64,000 bases of DNA. It comes from Pagrus major. Taxonomy: Eukaryota; Chordata; Actinopteri; Spariformes; Sparidae. Under the pieces are notes generated by a model, which was not told where the DNA came from, did not search any database, and saw nothing but the letters and a program-made list of their open reading frames with translations. Every line of letters starts with the position of its first letter. Within the stretch, counting starts at the first letter, position 1. Location of the stretch: the NCBI RefSeq assembly GCF_040436345.1, contig NC_133238.1, positions 14,717,147-14,781,146 of the forward strand, given 5' to 3'. The translations under genes were made by a program, and so were the position numbers. Below are positions 12,601 to 26,200 of this stretch, in pieces.

Positions 12601-15600
12601 CACTATCAATGGTGGAGGATGAAGGAGTGCTATGTGCACTTTAGAAAACAAACTGTATTTTACTTTTGCATTCTTCATGTAACAAACATTTTAGAGGTGT
12701 GAATCTTCACCGGCCTCACGATTCGATTACGATTCAGCTGTCGACGATTCTCGATGCATCTCAGTGTTCGTCATCCTCGATGATCTGTATCACTGCACAC
12801 GGCTACTTTTCATCATTTAAATCCCCCTTTTATTCTGAAAGTCCTTCCAATCATCAGACTACAGCAGGCTACAAAATAAAAGCTGCATCTTTTCAGTAAT
12901 CAAACAAAACATGTCTCCATCTGCAGCGTCTTTCACGTGTGTCTACAATAATATAGTTTTCACATGGCAGCTTTAAGATGAAACATCTACTGACTCTGCT
13001 GCACACACCTCTCTCAGAGTTGGACAGCAGAGTTGACAGCACCTCCTCAGATCTCGGCTGATCAGCTGGGCTGCTGTAACAGTTATTATTTATGGCTGCA
13101 GACGTTAGCTTCAGCTGAAAATGGCCGACGTGATTAGTGATTGTTGTGAGGCAGAAGTCTCGTCCAGTTCCTGCTTCACAGCAAGTTCATAAAATCTGAC
13201 GTGTCCCGAGATGTCCGTTTAAAAAAATACTCTTTTTAATCCCTCTCAGATGATCTCTGCCTCCCTCCAACATCCCTCCTACATCAGTAATGTCAGTCAG
13301 AAGTCCTCCCACAGTTCAAAACATGGGAGCAACGTCACAACGTAACTTTATTGTCCAGCTGAGGCCGAACAATCAACAATCAACATGAGCCGCAGACTCT
13401 GGATTCTGCTCTGTCTCTGCATCGTGATGCATCTTATAATGGAGACATTTCCACACCTCTAATACATTTATGTTGCTTTTACAGTCTGAAGTTGTTTGAA
13501 AGTGAACTGAACAAGACTAAAGAGGAAAATGTGACAGCAATGTTTTTTGTTTTTTTTTTGTTGTTAAACTTTTTATTTGCAGAAAAGACAAGTTATACAT
13601 GTTGCTCTTAAGTTTGTTTACATGCCACAAGTCTTATCATCCAAGTAGATAATGAAAGAAAAACAGGTAAATAATTAAAAAAATTAATTAAATTAAAAAA
13701 AAATCACATCATTACAAAAGCACCCATACTCTCTTCTATCACATCCTTTACAAGTTCTGGACTGGTAGGGAACTTAAGGATCCAACAAGTGAGAAGTGAT
13801 AATGAGAAATAAAAATAGAATAAATAAAATAGATAAATATACAGCAGTAAATAAAAGTAGACAATATCTTATAGTGGGGTAAAAATGACTGCGGTGGCAA
13901 AATCAACAACACAAATAATAATTATTATAGATTAAATAAAGAATACATGTATAACGCTGACTGGTAACTGTGTAATTGCTGAAAGAAAGAAAGAAAATTG
14001 AACCAGATGAGTGGAGTCAAAAACTAGGGGGTTTTATCACATTACCCAGTATCTTGCCTAAAAGTTGTTATAAAGTTGTTATAAAGTAAAGTTATAAAGT
14101 TTATAAAGTTGTTATAAAGTTTATCCAGGTTTTCCAGTAACTTTCAAACTTATCTTGTTCAAGCCTGAGAATGAATGTTAGCTTCTCCATTACAAAAATA
14201 TCCTGAACCACTTTGATCCAGTCCTCGACTGTAGGAGAATCTTTTACCAACCATTTTCTTGTGATTGCTTTCTTACTCGCTAGTAATAGGATATTATACA
14301 TATATTTGTTTTCAGATCCCTTCACAGTATCTGGTATTAATCCCATACATAAAGTCTCAAACTCTGATGGAATCACTATTTTCATGATTTTCTCCATGGT
14401 CAATTTAATTTCTTTCCAATATGTTGAAATGACCCAAAACACATGAAGATGTGTTGCCTTATTCTCGCCACAGGATCTCCAACAGGATGTACTTGCTCCC
14501 AGAGAAATCCTTTGAGCTGGAACTCTAAAAAACCCAACGATAGTCTTCCACCCAAATTCTCTCCAGGACAGAGCAGATGTACTTTTCCACTGTTGTGAGA
14601 TTATTTTTCCCCACATTTCCATCTGTATTACGATGTTACTCTCCTTCTCCCATTTCTCCTTTATATATGCAATATCATTCCCTTCTACCTGTTGTAACAC
14701 CTTGTATATCTTTGATATGTTTCCACGTCCAGGGTCTGACCTGTAGCCGAGTAGAAATATCTTCACTATACCCAAATTAGTTTGTTGCAATTCTTCCTTT
14801 CTCATTATTTTCTCAAGGTAATGTCTAAGTTGCAGAAATCTATAAAAATCCTGATTGGTTAGATCGAATCGATTTTTAAGATCCTGGAATTGTCGCAGCG
14901 TTTTATTAACCCTTTATCGGCCCACTGTTTAAATCTTGCATCCATCCTGTTTGGTAAGAAATCTGAGTCATATCCAATCCATCTTATGATCCAGTGTGGT
15001 TCTTTGGCCTTGTTTTCGCTGACTATCCTGTGCCAAATCTTAACTGACATTTTTATCAATGGGTTTATGTCTTTTAGACAGGCAACCATCCCACTGTCCC
15101 CTATGATTGCTTGTAATGGAATATCACTAGATATCTGACATTCTATGTCTTTCCACTCTGCTTTATAAGAAGGGTTGCAAATGTTAACTAAAGTTTTTAT
15201 CTGCACCGCTTGGTAATAATTTTTAATATTGGGGAGAGAGAGGCCTCCTTTGTCTTTTGCTAGTTGAAGAGTCTTATAGCGAATTCTTGGCCTCTTCCCA
15301 GATGAATCGTGATATTAATTTGTCTAATTCTTGAAATTTCTCCTTTGGAAGTTCTGCTGGTGTGTTTTGGAACAGATATAATAATCTGGGTAACACGTTC
15401 ATTTTTATTGCTTCCGCCCTCTGACCTAATCCTAAAAAGGGGACTAGATTCCATCTGGTCAGATCGGATTTAATTTTGGAAATTAGAGGGTCGTAGTTCT
15501 CTGATATAATCGTGTTCAAATGTTTAGGAATATTCACACCTAGGTATTTAACTGACTTTGATTCCCAATTGACTTTGAATTCCTCTTTGATGGATTGGCT

Positions 15601-18600
15601 AGGAGAATAATTAAATGTCAAAATTTGAGATTTGTGGGTGTTTAGTTTATAACCTGATAATAAGCCGTATTCCCTCAGGGTTATGAGCCATTCTGGAAGG
15701 GAAGCAGATGGATGCCCCAAGTATATCAAAATATCATCTGCGAACAGGGCAGTTTTGTGTTCTTCTTGAGACACCATGATCCCCTTTATCTTTTCATTCT
15801 GTCTTATCCACTGACTCAAGGGCTCTATAAAGATGGCGAATAAGAGCGGGGACACGGGACAACCTTGTCGACATCCCCTTTTTAATTCAAAAATGTTTGA
15901 TAATCCTCCGTTTATCCGAATTGTAGCTGTTGGCTTCCAGTATAAAGCTTGTATTGTCCTAACAAAATCATCGTGGAACTGGAATCTCTCTAGTATCTTA
16001 TATAAGAAAGACCAATCAACAGAGTCGAAAGCCTTCTCTGCATCTAGCCCTAGCAGGACAGCCTCTAAATTATCTTTGTTTATATGGTTAATTACATGTA
16101 ATGTCCTCCTAACGTTATCCTGTGTTTGCCTCTGCCTAATGAAACCTGTTTGATCCAACTGTATAATATCTGGAAGTATTATTTCTAAGCGTTTTGCTAG
16201 AATTGATGTGAAGATTTTATAATCCTGGTTCAACAAACTAATTGGGCGGTAATTAGAGCAATCTGTCCCATCTTTCCCTTCTTTTGGTATCACAGTTATA
16301 ATCGCTTCCCTCCAAGATGGGGGAATTTCTCCTTTCTTAAGGACCCAATTGAAAGTTCTGAGCAACAATGGTGATAAAGAGTCACTAAAAGTCTTATACC
16401 ATTCCGCTGTAAACCCATCAGAGCCCGGAGACTTATAAGGTTTGAGTCTAGATATTTCCTTTTGGAGTTCTCCTATAGTCACATTGGCCAGTAAAACTGT
16501 ATATCTTCTGTAATTGTTGGGAGATTAAGTGATGCAGGCAGGGATTCAGGTGACTTGTGCCCCTTACAGGCCATCCGGGCATATAGGTTTTTGTAATATT
16601 TTTCAAAACAACTGTGGATGTCTTGAAACTTATGTTTCATTTGTTTGGTGATTGGGTCTTTAATTTTATGTACTACCCTCTCTGCTTGTTGTTTTCTTAA
16701 TTTGTATGCCAGAATTTTGGATGATTTACTACCTACTTCATAATACCTCTGTTTCAAAAAGGTTAGTTTTTTCTGAATGTCTGCCTCATAAATTTCTTTG
16801 ATCTGATTTTTAATTTCCCCAATTTTCTGACTAATGTCCAATTGGGTATCTTTTTTATGTCTTTTTTCCAAGTTTTCCAACTCTTTTTCTAGTTTATCCA
16901 ATTTCTCCTGTCTGAGCCTCTTTTGTAGTGCCAATTTCGCAATGATTTTCCCTCAAAACAGCCTTACCTGCATCCCATACCATAAGGGGGGAAACCTCCC
17001 CATTATCATTTTCTGACAGGTATAACTTAATTTCCTCTTGGAGTTCTTCCTTCATTTTTCCCTTAAGTACATTTAGATTAAGTCTCCAGGGCCGAGATGT
17101 TTTGCCGGCTCGGAGGGAAAGCCTCCATGCGTCTCCAGCTTTGGAGGGCCCTCCTTTAAGTTTTCAAAGTGGTCCATGCTTTTAGCTTAGTCAGATCTCC
17201 CCCGATCTTACATATTATATTATTAATGTCATTAAACTAACCCAAACGCCTCCCATGGCAGTTTTTTTTTTTTTTTAATTGTTTGTTCCACAGTCACTAC
17301 TATTATGCCTCCTTACCGTGGAGAATCCGCAAAACAAGTTCATCGGTCAGTCCGTCTGAAAGTGTCCAGTTTCTTTTTAAAACCATCCCGCGGCGCCTCT
17401 GGCTGCTGCTCTCCTCCACCCGGGGACCGGATTTTGCGCCACATCAAGTTCTTGACTCTATCAGCCCAGCTCGCCGGTGGTTTATATATCGACACAGACA
17501 GACCTCTCTTCACCATGTCCTTCGTAGCCTCCTCTGCCGAGTTGTATAGGCATGTCTCTCCCTCGTAAAACACCCTCATTCTGGCTGGAAAAGGAGTTTG
17601 GAACCAAATATTATTCTCCCTCAGCACCTTCTTCGCCTCCGCGTATTTCCGCCGCTTCTTGAAGGTCTCCGGTGCATAGTCGTGATCCATAAACACTTTT
17701 TTCTCCTGATACAGAAACCCTTTTTTTTCGCCAAACCTGTTTCAGGATTTCTTCTTTAGTTTTGCTGCTGGAGAACTTGACAACTATGGATCTCGGGGGA
17801 GAATCAGCCGGTGGTTTTGGTCCCAGTGCGCGATGCGCACGCTCGATCTTTAGGTCGTCGGTGTGGGGCAACTCCAGTTTTTCCCTCAGTAGATTTTCCA
17901 CGAATGTTATCATCGATGTGGAGTTGCTCTCCGACCCTCCTTCTATGCCGTGAATTCTTATGTTCTCCCGTCTTGCTCTTCCCTCTTGATCCGTTAGCTT
18001 ATCTTCCAACTTAGCCTGTAGCTTTAGCAGTTCCCTCGTAGCCTCCTCCAGCCCCTGCAGTCTTTCCTCAGTCTCTGAAATTCGCATTTCGGCTTCGTCA
18101 ACTCTGCTGTTAGTTGCCTTAATGTCCTCTCATATTTCACGGCGAGTCTCTGCATTTTCACGTCGTTTGCAGGTTAGCCATGTCCGCATCCACCTGTAGC
18201 TCCCCTGTGTCAGGGTTGCTAGCTGTATCGTCCTCGACGGACTCTTCCTCGGCTGTTTGCGCCCTTTCCTTTGTCGTATATTCTGTGGCGATGCTGATGA
18301 AGATGTTTGAAGAAAAGCTCCGCCGACACTGTCTTAGTTGTATAACAAATTTATTACAATAAGTTCAGTATCGTAAACAAGTAACACGTTACTTGGAGAG
18401 TCTCCAGCCGAATAATGAAAACTCTCCCGAAGACATGCAGACAGCTCCTTATATACCGAGCTTGTTTTGGTCAAAGACTTAATTACCACACATACTCCAC
18501 ATCAAAGAGGGTCAGATAAGAAGAGAGGCCTCTTCACCTCTGACCCAGGACTTCCATGACTCTGCTAAACTTTAACATTTTATACCTGTTACCTTGAATC

Positions 18601-20226
18601 ATTAACCTCTTACCCCAGGCACTAAACTAGTCTGAAAAAAGAGGTGTAACTTTAGTGTTTGTGCAAAGACTCTCCTGGTCTTCTTCTCATCTTCCTCTCT
18701 TCACTTGTAACTCTTGGCTTCGTGCCGTGCTGCCTTTTCTCCTGAACTGAACTGAACAACTGGAGGTGGAGTAAATGAAGCAGACCTCCTGACACTGAAC
18801 CATCTACACTCGAGATACAGACTCTCACACTGACTGTCTGTGGCTGCAGCAGGACTCTTCATACCTGAGAGTGTCCAGTCTGCAGCCTGGATCCTCCAGT
18901 CGAGCAGACAGCAGCTTCACTCCTGAGTCTCCTGGATGATTGTAGCTCAGGTCCAGCTCTCTCAGATGGGAGGGGTTGGAGTCCAGAGCTGAGGCCAGAG
19001 AAGTACAGCCTTCCTCTGTGATCAGACAGCCTGACAGCCTGCAGACACACAAAACAACACACATCACAGATCAGCTGAGGGTCCTGATGATTCAGTGCAC
19101 ATCTGTGTTTAAGGGTTTAACGTTTATTATATTTATCATCTTAATTTCACTAATTTACTTATCAGCACTAAACCCAGAGTATAACTGAAGATGACGGAAA
19201 TGCCATTAGTTTTGCAAATATTTGGTCATGAACCAACATATTCTACAGATTAAAATGATGACCTGATAATGGAGGATCACCAAAGTAATTACAGTTCATC
19301 CTGAGGGGAGCACGAATGTCAAAAACCTCATGGCAACCCATCCAATGGTTGTTAAGATCAGTAAGTCGGGACCAAAGTGCAGAATAGACTGATAGACCCA
19401 CATTTTATATATATAAATAGATTAGTGGTTTCATTGGTTTTGTATTGTTACTTTGATGAGTGAAGGATCTGTTAAGTTGTCAGACTGTGAACACTATCAG
19501 AACATCACACTGTCCCCTCATTCCACCTTTGCAACTTTCACACCTACAGGAAGCTAAAGCACGCTCACCTCCCTCACCACCTGCTGACCAACTTCTATCG
19601 GTCAGCGATAGAAAGCCTCCTGACCTACTGCTGCACGGTGTGGTTCTCCAGCTGCACAACACAGGACAGGAAGGACCTGTAGCAGGTGGTGAGGGCAGCG
19701 GAGCGTGTCATCAGGACGACACTACCCCCTCTCACAGACATTTACACTGGCAGACTCCAAAAGAAGGCCAGCTGTATTGTTAAGGACCCCACTCACCCCG
19801 GACATTACCTGTTCTCCCCCCTGCCCTCTGGGAAGAGATATAGATCCATCAGATCTAGAACAAACAGACTGAAGAACAGTTTCTTCCCACAGGCAGTGAA
19901 ATGCACAACCCTCCCTTCACCCCTCACTCTCTAAAGACTTCACACCAGTGCAATAACCCTCCACTACCACCCCCACACATACTCAATTGTGTACATATTA
20001 TCTACATACTTGAATCTTGTGTCTATTTATCTTGTTGTATATATTTTATTATTTTTATCTATTTTGTTATACTTGTTGATATTTGATATTTATTTGTCAA
20101 ACTAAGAGCTGTTATCTATGTTTCGTTGTTTTTGAAACAATGACAATAAACATCTATTTTATTCTGCAGCGAGGTGGAATATCAGCACAAGATTCCCGCC
20201 TTGAAAAGGCAGTGTGAATGGGGCTT

Positions 20227-20265
<39 letters not shown>

Positions 20266-23200
20266 ACCAGTTGAGACAGATGGCAGCCCACCACTGAGTC
20301 CGGTTCTGCTCGAGATTTCTGCCTGTTAAAAGGCATTTTTCTTTGTGCCACTGTGTCAAGTGATTGTTCATAGGAGAAATGTTGGGTCTTTTAAATAAAT
20401 TGAATAATATTAAGAGTATGATCAAGACCGGCTCCAATTGTAAAGTTACATGAAATAATGAAATAAAGTAATGAATCCTGACCTGAGAGTTTCAAGGACA
20501 TGGTGTGAACTCTTCAGTTCAGCAGAAAGTAGCTTCACTCCTGAATCCTGCAGGTTGTTGTTACTCAGGTCCAGCTCTCTAAGACTAGAGGACTGGGAGC
20601 TGAGAACTGAGGACAGAGCTTCACAGCTTCTCTCTGAGATGTCACAGGTACTCAACCTGGAACATGAACAGTAAAAAGACATTAACAGTATTTATAATAT
20701 CATTGTAGCACATGTGAACTTGCCTTCTGTTTAACTCTAATATGTTGGAGATATGAAAAATCAACAAGACTAAATCTGGACTAAACAGACATGAAACAAT
20801 AATAAGTGGAATTGTGTCAAAACATAAGAGTTCTGACATGAGAGAGAGAATTTAATTCAAATGTTAAAGAAATAACAAATAATTTGAGACAGATTGAACT
20901 ATCTGACCTGAGAGTTTTCAGTCCACATTGTGCACTCTCCAGTCCAACAGACAGCTGCTTCACTCCTGAATCCCGCAGGTTGTTGTTACTCAGGTCCAGC
21001 TCTCTCAGACTAGAGGACTGGGAGCTGAAAACTGAGGACAGAGCTTCACAGCTTCTCTCTGAGAGGTCACAGCGACTCAACCTGGAGCGTGAACAGTAAA
21101 AAAGACATTAGGTGATACAGTATTTATAATATCATTGTAGCACATGTGAACTTACTTTCTGTTTTACTCCAATATGTTGGAGATATGAAAAATCAACAAG
21201 ACTAAATCTGGACTAAACAGACATGAAACTATAATAAGTGGAATTGTTTCAAAACATAAGAGTTCTGATATGAGAGAGAGAATTGAATTCAAACGTTAAA
21301 GAAATAACAAATAATTTGAGACAAATTGAACTATCTGACCTGAGAGTTTCAAGTCTACAGTGTGGACTCTCCAGTCGAACAGACAGCTGCTTCACTCCTG
21401 AATCCTGCAGGTTGTTGTTACTCAGGTCCAGCTCTCTCAGACGAGAGGACTGGGAGCTGAAAACTGAGGACAGAGCTTCACAGCTTCTCTCTGAGAGGTC
21501 ACAGCTACTCAACCTGGAGCGTGAACAGTAAAAAAGACATTAGGTGATACAGTATTCATAATATCATTGTAGAACATGTGAACTTGCTTTCTGTTTTACT
21601 CTAAACATGTTGGAGATATGAAAAATCAAAATGTCTAAATCTGGATTAAACAGACATGAAACAATAATAAGTGGAATTGTGTCAAAACATAAGAGTTCTG
21701 ATATGAGAGAGAGAATTGAATACAAACGTGAAAGAAATAACAAATAATTTGAGACAAATTGAACTATCTGACCTGAGAGTTTCAAGTCTACATTGTGGAC
21801 TCTCCAGTCCAGCTGACAGCTGCTTCACTCCTGAATCCTGCAGGTTGTTGTTAGTCAGGTCCAGCTCTCTCAGACTAGAGGACTGGGAGCTGAGAACTGA
21901 GGACAGAGCTTCACAGCTTCTCTCTGAGAGGTCACAGCTACTTATTCTGGGGAGAAAAAAAAGAAGACAGATAACATGGTAAATGTTGAGTTTTGGTGAT
22001 ACAGTATCAGGTTTTCCCAAACTTTTCTTCTGGGGTCCCATTTAAAAAAAAAGTATTTATAAGCCTTTTCATGTCTTTATATTAGGAGGATTATTTATAT
22101 AGAACAGCTCACAGATATGACAGGAAATGGGGATGAGAGAGGGGGGATGACACGCAGCAAAGGACCAGAGGTCGAACTTGAAACCTGGGCCGCTGCAGTG
22201 AGGACAAAGCCTCTGTACATGGGACACATGCTCTACCGACTGAGCTACAGGAGCACCCCAGGGGGTCCCACTTTTTAAAAAATGATAACACTGCGACCCA
22301 ATTCACAATAGGTCTAATAAACTTGAAAAAAGCAGATCTGTGCAAAAATTAACACTCCAGACTATTTATCCACATCCACTTATATTGTGCTGAATACACC
22401 AGCCATTTCAAAGAGATACTTTATTAAATAACTACTGTGTTTACAAAAAACATATATGTTACAAATACATTATAACTGAGATCAAATAAATGCAGTTTTC
22501 AAAGAGAGACTGAGAGGTCAGGTCACTCAGTGTCTCCTGAAGCTGTGAGTTTTGTGTATGTCACATAAACTATGCTGGAATGTGGTTAAATGCTTCTTAG
22601 TGTCTAAATATTTTGGCACATGATCACTGTAAGTCCTACAAGCAAGTGGGTGTTTTAGCTGTGAATCAGTGAAATGATTAACTCAGTCAGGATGTGTGTC
22701 TAAGTGTGACGCTGTCCATCTCACTGAGATGGAGCAGAGATGGACTGATAGACAGACAGATGGAACATGTCACTTCATAGGGTTTCTTGGCCTGCTGCTT
22801 TCTGTGGTTGTAAATAAAACATTGGGCCTAAAGTCCATTTCTCCCCACCATTGTAGCAGTCCACAGGAAGGACCCACCAGAGAAGGACCGTCTCTGTGCT
22901 CGAGACCTCCTGATTTACAAATCAAGCACTGGATACCAACAGCTGCCCATGTGGCTCAAAGGTGTACTGCAGATAGAAATCTTAAATTAAAGGCTATGAA
23001 CGAAAGTCTGCAAATATATTTGGCAACTCAAATAAAATCCTCTCTGGGAATGACTGGTATATATAATCTCTTGCTCCAGTGCTGTTCAGTTCTAAACATG
23101 TTGTCAGCGTGACAATAAATCAAAATTCAATCAAGAATGAAGAGACATCCAGTTATCAAAGTCATATGATGTCAAACATAAATGAGGTTCTCCCTCCTCA

Positions 23201-26200
23201 TTGTTCGTGCTGCGCAGGAGCTGAATTAAGGAAAATTACATTGAAAGAAAACAAGTTTGATGGCAAAAAAATCTACCAGAAATATATAAATGATTTCACA
23301 ACAAACAGTAACATGATCTGACCTCAAACTTTCCAGATTGCAGTGTGGACTCTCCAGTCCAGCTGACAGCTGCTTCACTCCTGAATCCTGCAGGTTGTTG
23401 TTACTCAGGTCCAGCTCTCTCAGACTAGAGGACTGGGAGCTGAGAACTGAGGACAGAGCTTCACAGCTTCTCTCTGAGAGGTTACAGCCACTCAGTCTGG
23501 ATAAAGAATAATGAGCAGAACAAGAAAATTATTTCTATTTGGGTCAATAACAGCACATTTACTGCATTCTGAAAAAAACTTACAGAGCTTTGTTGGAGGC
23601 TTTGACCACTGGCAGCAGCCTCAGAAGAGCCTTCTCTGAAGCAGAGTATTTCTTCAGGTCAAACACGTCCAGATCTTTTTCTGATGACAGTAAGATGAAG
23701 ACCAGAGCTGACCACTGAGCAGGAGACAGTTTATCTGTGGAGAGACGTCCTGATGTCAGGTACTGTTGGATGTCCTCCACTAGAGAACGATCATTCAGTT
23801 CATTCAGACAGTGGAACAGATTGATGCTTCTCTCTGAGGACAGAGTCTCACTGATCTTCTTCTTCATGTACTCGACTGTTTTCTGATTTGTCTGTGAGCT
23901 ACTTCCTGTCTGTGTCTGCAGACCTCGGAGGAGATTCTGATTGGTCTGCAGTGAAAGACCCAGGAGGAAGCGGAGGAACAAATCCAGGTGTCCATTTGGA
24001 CTCTGTAAGGCCTCGTCTACAGCACTCTGGTAGAAACGTGTTGATTTGCCTCCGAACACTTGAGACAACCAGGATGCTGATTGCTCTTTTTCTGACATCA
24101 GATTGACTCCAGAGTTGATGAATGTCAGATGGACATGAAGAGCAGCCAGAAACTCCTGAACACTCAGATGGACGAAGCAGAACACCTTGTCCTGGTACAG
24201 TCCTCTCTCCTCTTTAAAGATCTGTGTGAACACTCCTGAGTACTTTGAAGCTGCTGTGATATCGATGCCACACTTTGTCAGGTCTGATTCATAGAAGATC
24301 AGGTCGCCACTCTGCAGCTGCTCAAAAGCCAGTTTTCCCAGAGACTCAATCATCTCCCTGCTCTTTGTGGTCCAGTGTGGATCTGTCTCAGCTCCTCCAT
24401 CATACTTGACGTTCTTCACTTTGGCCTGAACCACCAGGAAGTGGATGTACATCTCAGTCAGGGTCTTGGGCAGCTCTCCTCCCTCTCTGGTCTTTAACAC
24501 ATCCTCCAGAACTGTAGCAGTGATCCAGCAGAAGACTGGGATGTGGCACATGATGTGGAGGCTTCGTGATGTCTTGATGTGGGAGATGATTCTGCTGGCC
24601 TGCTCCTCATCTCTGAATCTCTTCCTGAAGTACTCCTCCTTCTGTGGGTCAGTGAACCCTCTGACCTCTGTCACCATGTCAACACACTCGCTAGGGATCT
24701 GATTGGCTGCTGCAGGTCGTGTTGTAATCCAGAGGTGAGCAGAAGGAAGCAGGTTTCCCCTGATGAGGTTTGTCAGCAGCACATCCACTGAGGTGGACTC
24801 TGTAACATCAGTCAGGGTCTCAGTTTTGTGGAAGTCCAGATGAGGTCGACACTCATCCAGACCGTCAAAGATGAACAGAACCTGGAACTCTTCAAAGCTG
24901 CAGATTTCTTTGGTTTCAGTGAAGAAGTGATGAACAAGCTCCACCAAGCTGAACTTTTTCTCTTTCAGCACATTCAGCTGTCTGAAAGTGAATGGAAATG
25001 TGAACTGTATGTCCTGGTTGGCTTTGTCTTCAGCCCAGTCCAGAGTGACCTTCTGTGTTAAGACTGTTTTCCCGATGCCAGCGACTCCCTTTGTCATCAC
25101 TGTTCTGATTGGTTCGTCTCTTCCAGGTGAGGCTTTAAAGATGTCTTCTTGTCTGACTGTTGTTTCTGGTCTGTCTGGTTTCCTGGATGCTGCTTCAATC
25201 TGTCTGACCTCATGTTCATCATTGACCTCTGCAGTCTCTCCCTCTGTGATGTAGAGCTCTGTGTAGATCTGATTCAGAAGGGTTGGGTTTCCTGCTTTAG
25301 CGATCCCCTCAAACACACACTGGAACTTCTTCTGAAGGTTAGATTTGAGTTTACGCTGACAAACTGCAGCAAGATGTTCTAAATAAACACACAACAAAAA
25401 AAGATCATTAAGTTATTTATAAAGACAATAAGACAATTTCCTTCCCCTAAAGATTGCATATATAAACAGATTTTCCATCATCATCATCATCAGACTTCAG
25501 TAAACGTCTCATTGATCCATCATGTTAAATCTTTAGAGAAATACTCTTACTGCTCTGCAGACAGTCAGCCAGCTCCTCCTGCTTCATTCTCCTCAGGAAG
25601 TGAAGTGTGATCTTCAGAAATGCCTCTCTGCTGCTCCTCCTCTGCTCTTCATCCTCACCATCCAACACCTCTTCATCCTCCCTCTGACTCTCTAAGCATT
25701 CTGGGTAATCTGAACTCAGAACCTTCTGGACCTTCTTCAGCTCGTTCTTCACAAAGGTCACAATGTTCTCCTCCAGCAGCTGGAACAGAATATTATGTGA
25801 ATGAGAACATTTAACATCATGGAGCCAAACATCAGATCCATGTTGGACAGATTCACCACTGGTCTGTAAAGTGCAGCATGGAGATTATTGTGAACAGACT
25901 GGATGTAAAAGCAGTTGTTGTTCATGTACAGACCATAAATATGGAGTCCAGGTGTGTTTGATGCTGCTGGGCAGACGGACCTCTGGGAACCTCTGAGCTC
26001 TCCTGGTCGACTCTGTGGAGGAATCATGAAGAATCAGCCACATTATGTCTGTCCACTCAGAGACAAACACAAGCTGAAGGTCCTTTGAGTTAAAATGTTG
26101 ATGACATCATTGAATCAGATGGTTTCCCCTGACATCAAAGTGTTGGTCGTACTGCTGATCCCACTGTGAACCAACAGTCAGTCAGTTCACTGGGTTGGTT

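Larger units (their letters stand above)
3211..13540. repeat. Segmental duplication, unit A left block (pairs with 32967-43500)
   Basis: This block is nearly identical by eye to 32967-43500, in the same orientation, with an offset of about 29.75 to 30 kb. It contains a LINE remnant, L2-type tails, a decayed zinc-ribbon-like gene, the B30.2 exon of the NLR gene and a shared MITE. Homology resumes in the NLR LRR and NACHT region (18618-25405 versus 46757-53500). The middle differs because each copy received different insertions. Confidence 0.93.
13541..18303 (-). mobile_element. L1-type LINE, endonuclease-deleted, in intron of gene 1
   Basis: The 3' end is the T-rich stretch at about 13541-13565 (poly-A-like tail of a minus-strand element). 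ORF1, then an ORF2 lacking most of the endonuclease, then reverse transcriptase and a C-terminal Cys/His region follow in order toward lower coordinates. It lies in the same orientation as the NLR gene. Unit B lacks it at the matching place, so it inserted after the duplication or was lost there. Confidence 0.85.

Noticed and set aside
22160..22260. A functional tRNA gene
   Set aside because: A and B boxes are present, but the sequence continues into a SINE body and recurs at 50706-50830. The cloverleaf is not intact.
23888..25382. Series of + strand frames over the NACHT exon
   Set aside because: They are shadows of the NACHT coding strand, repeated in the same way in gene 2.
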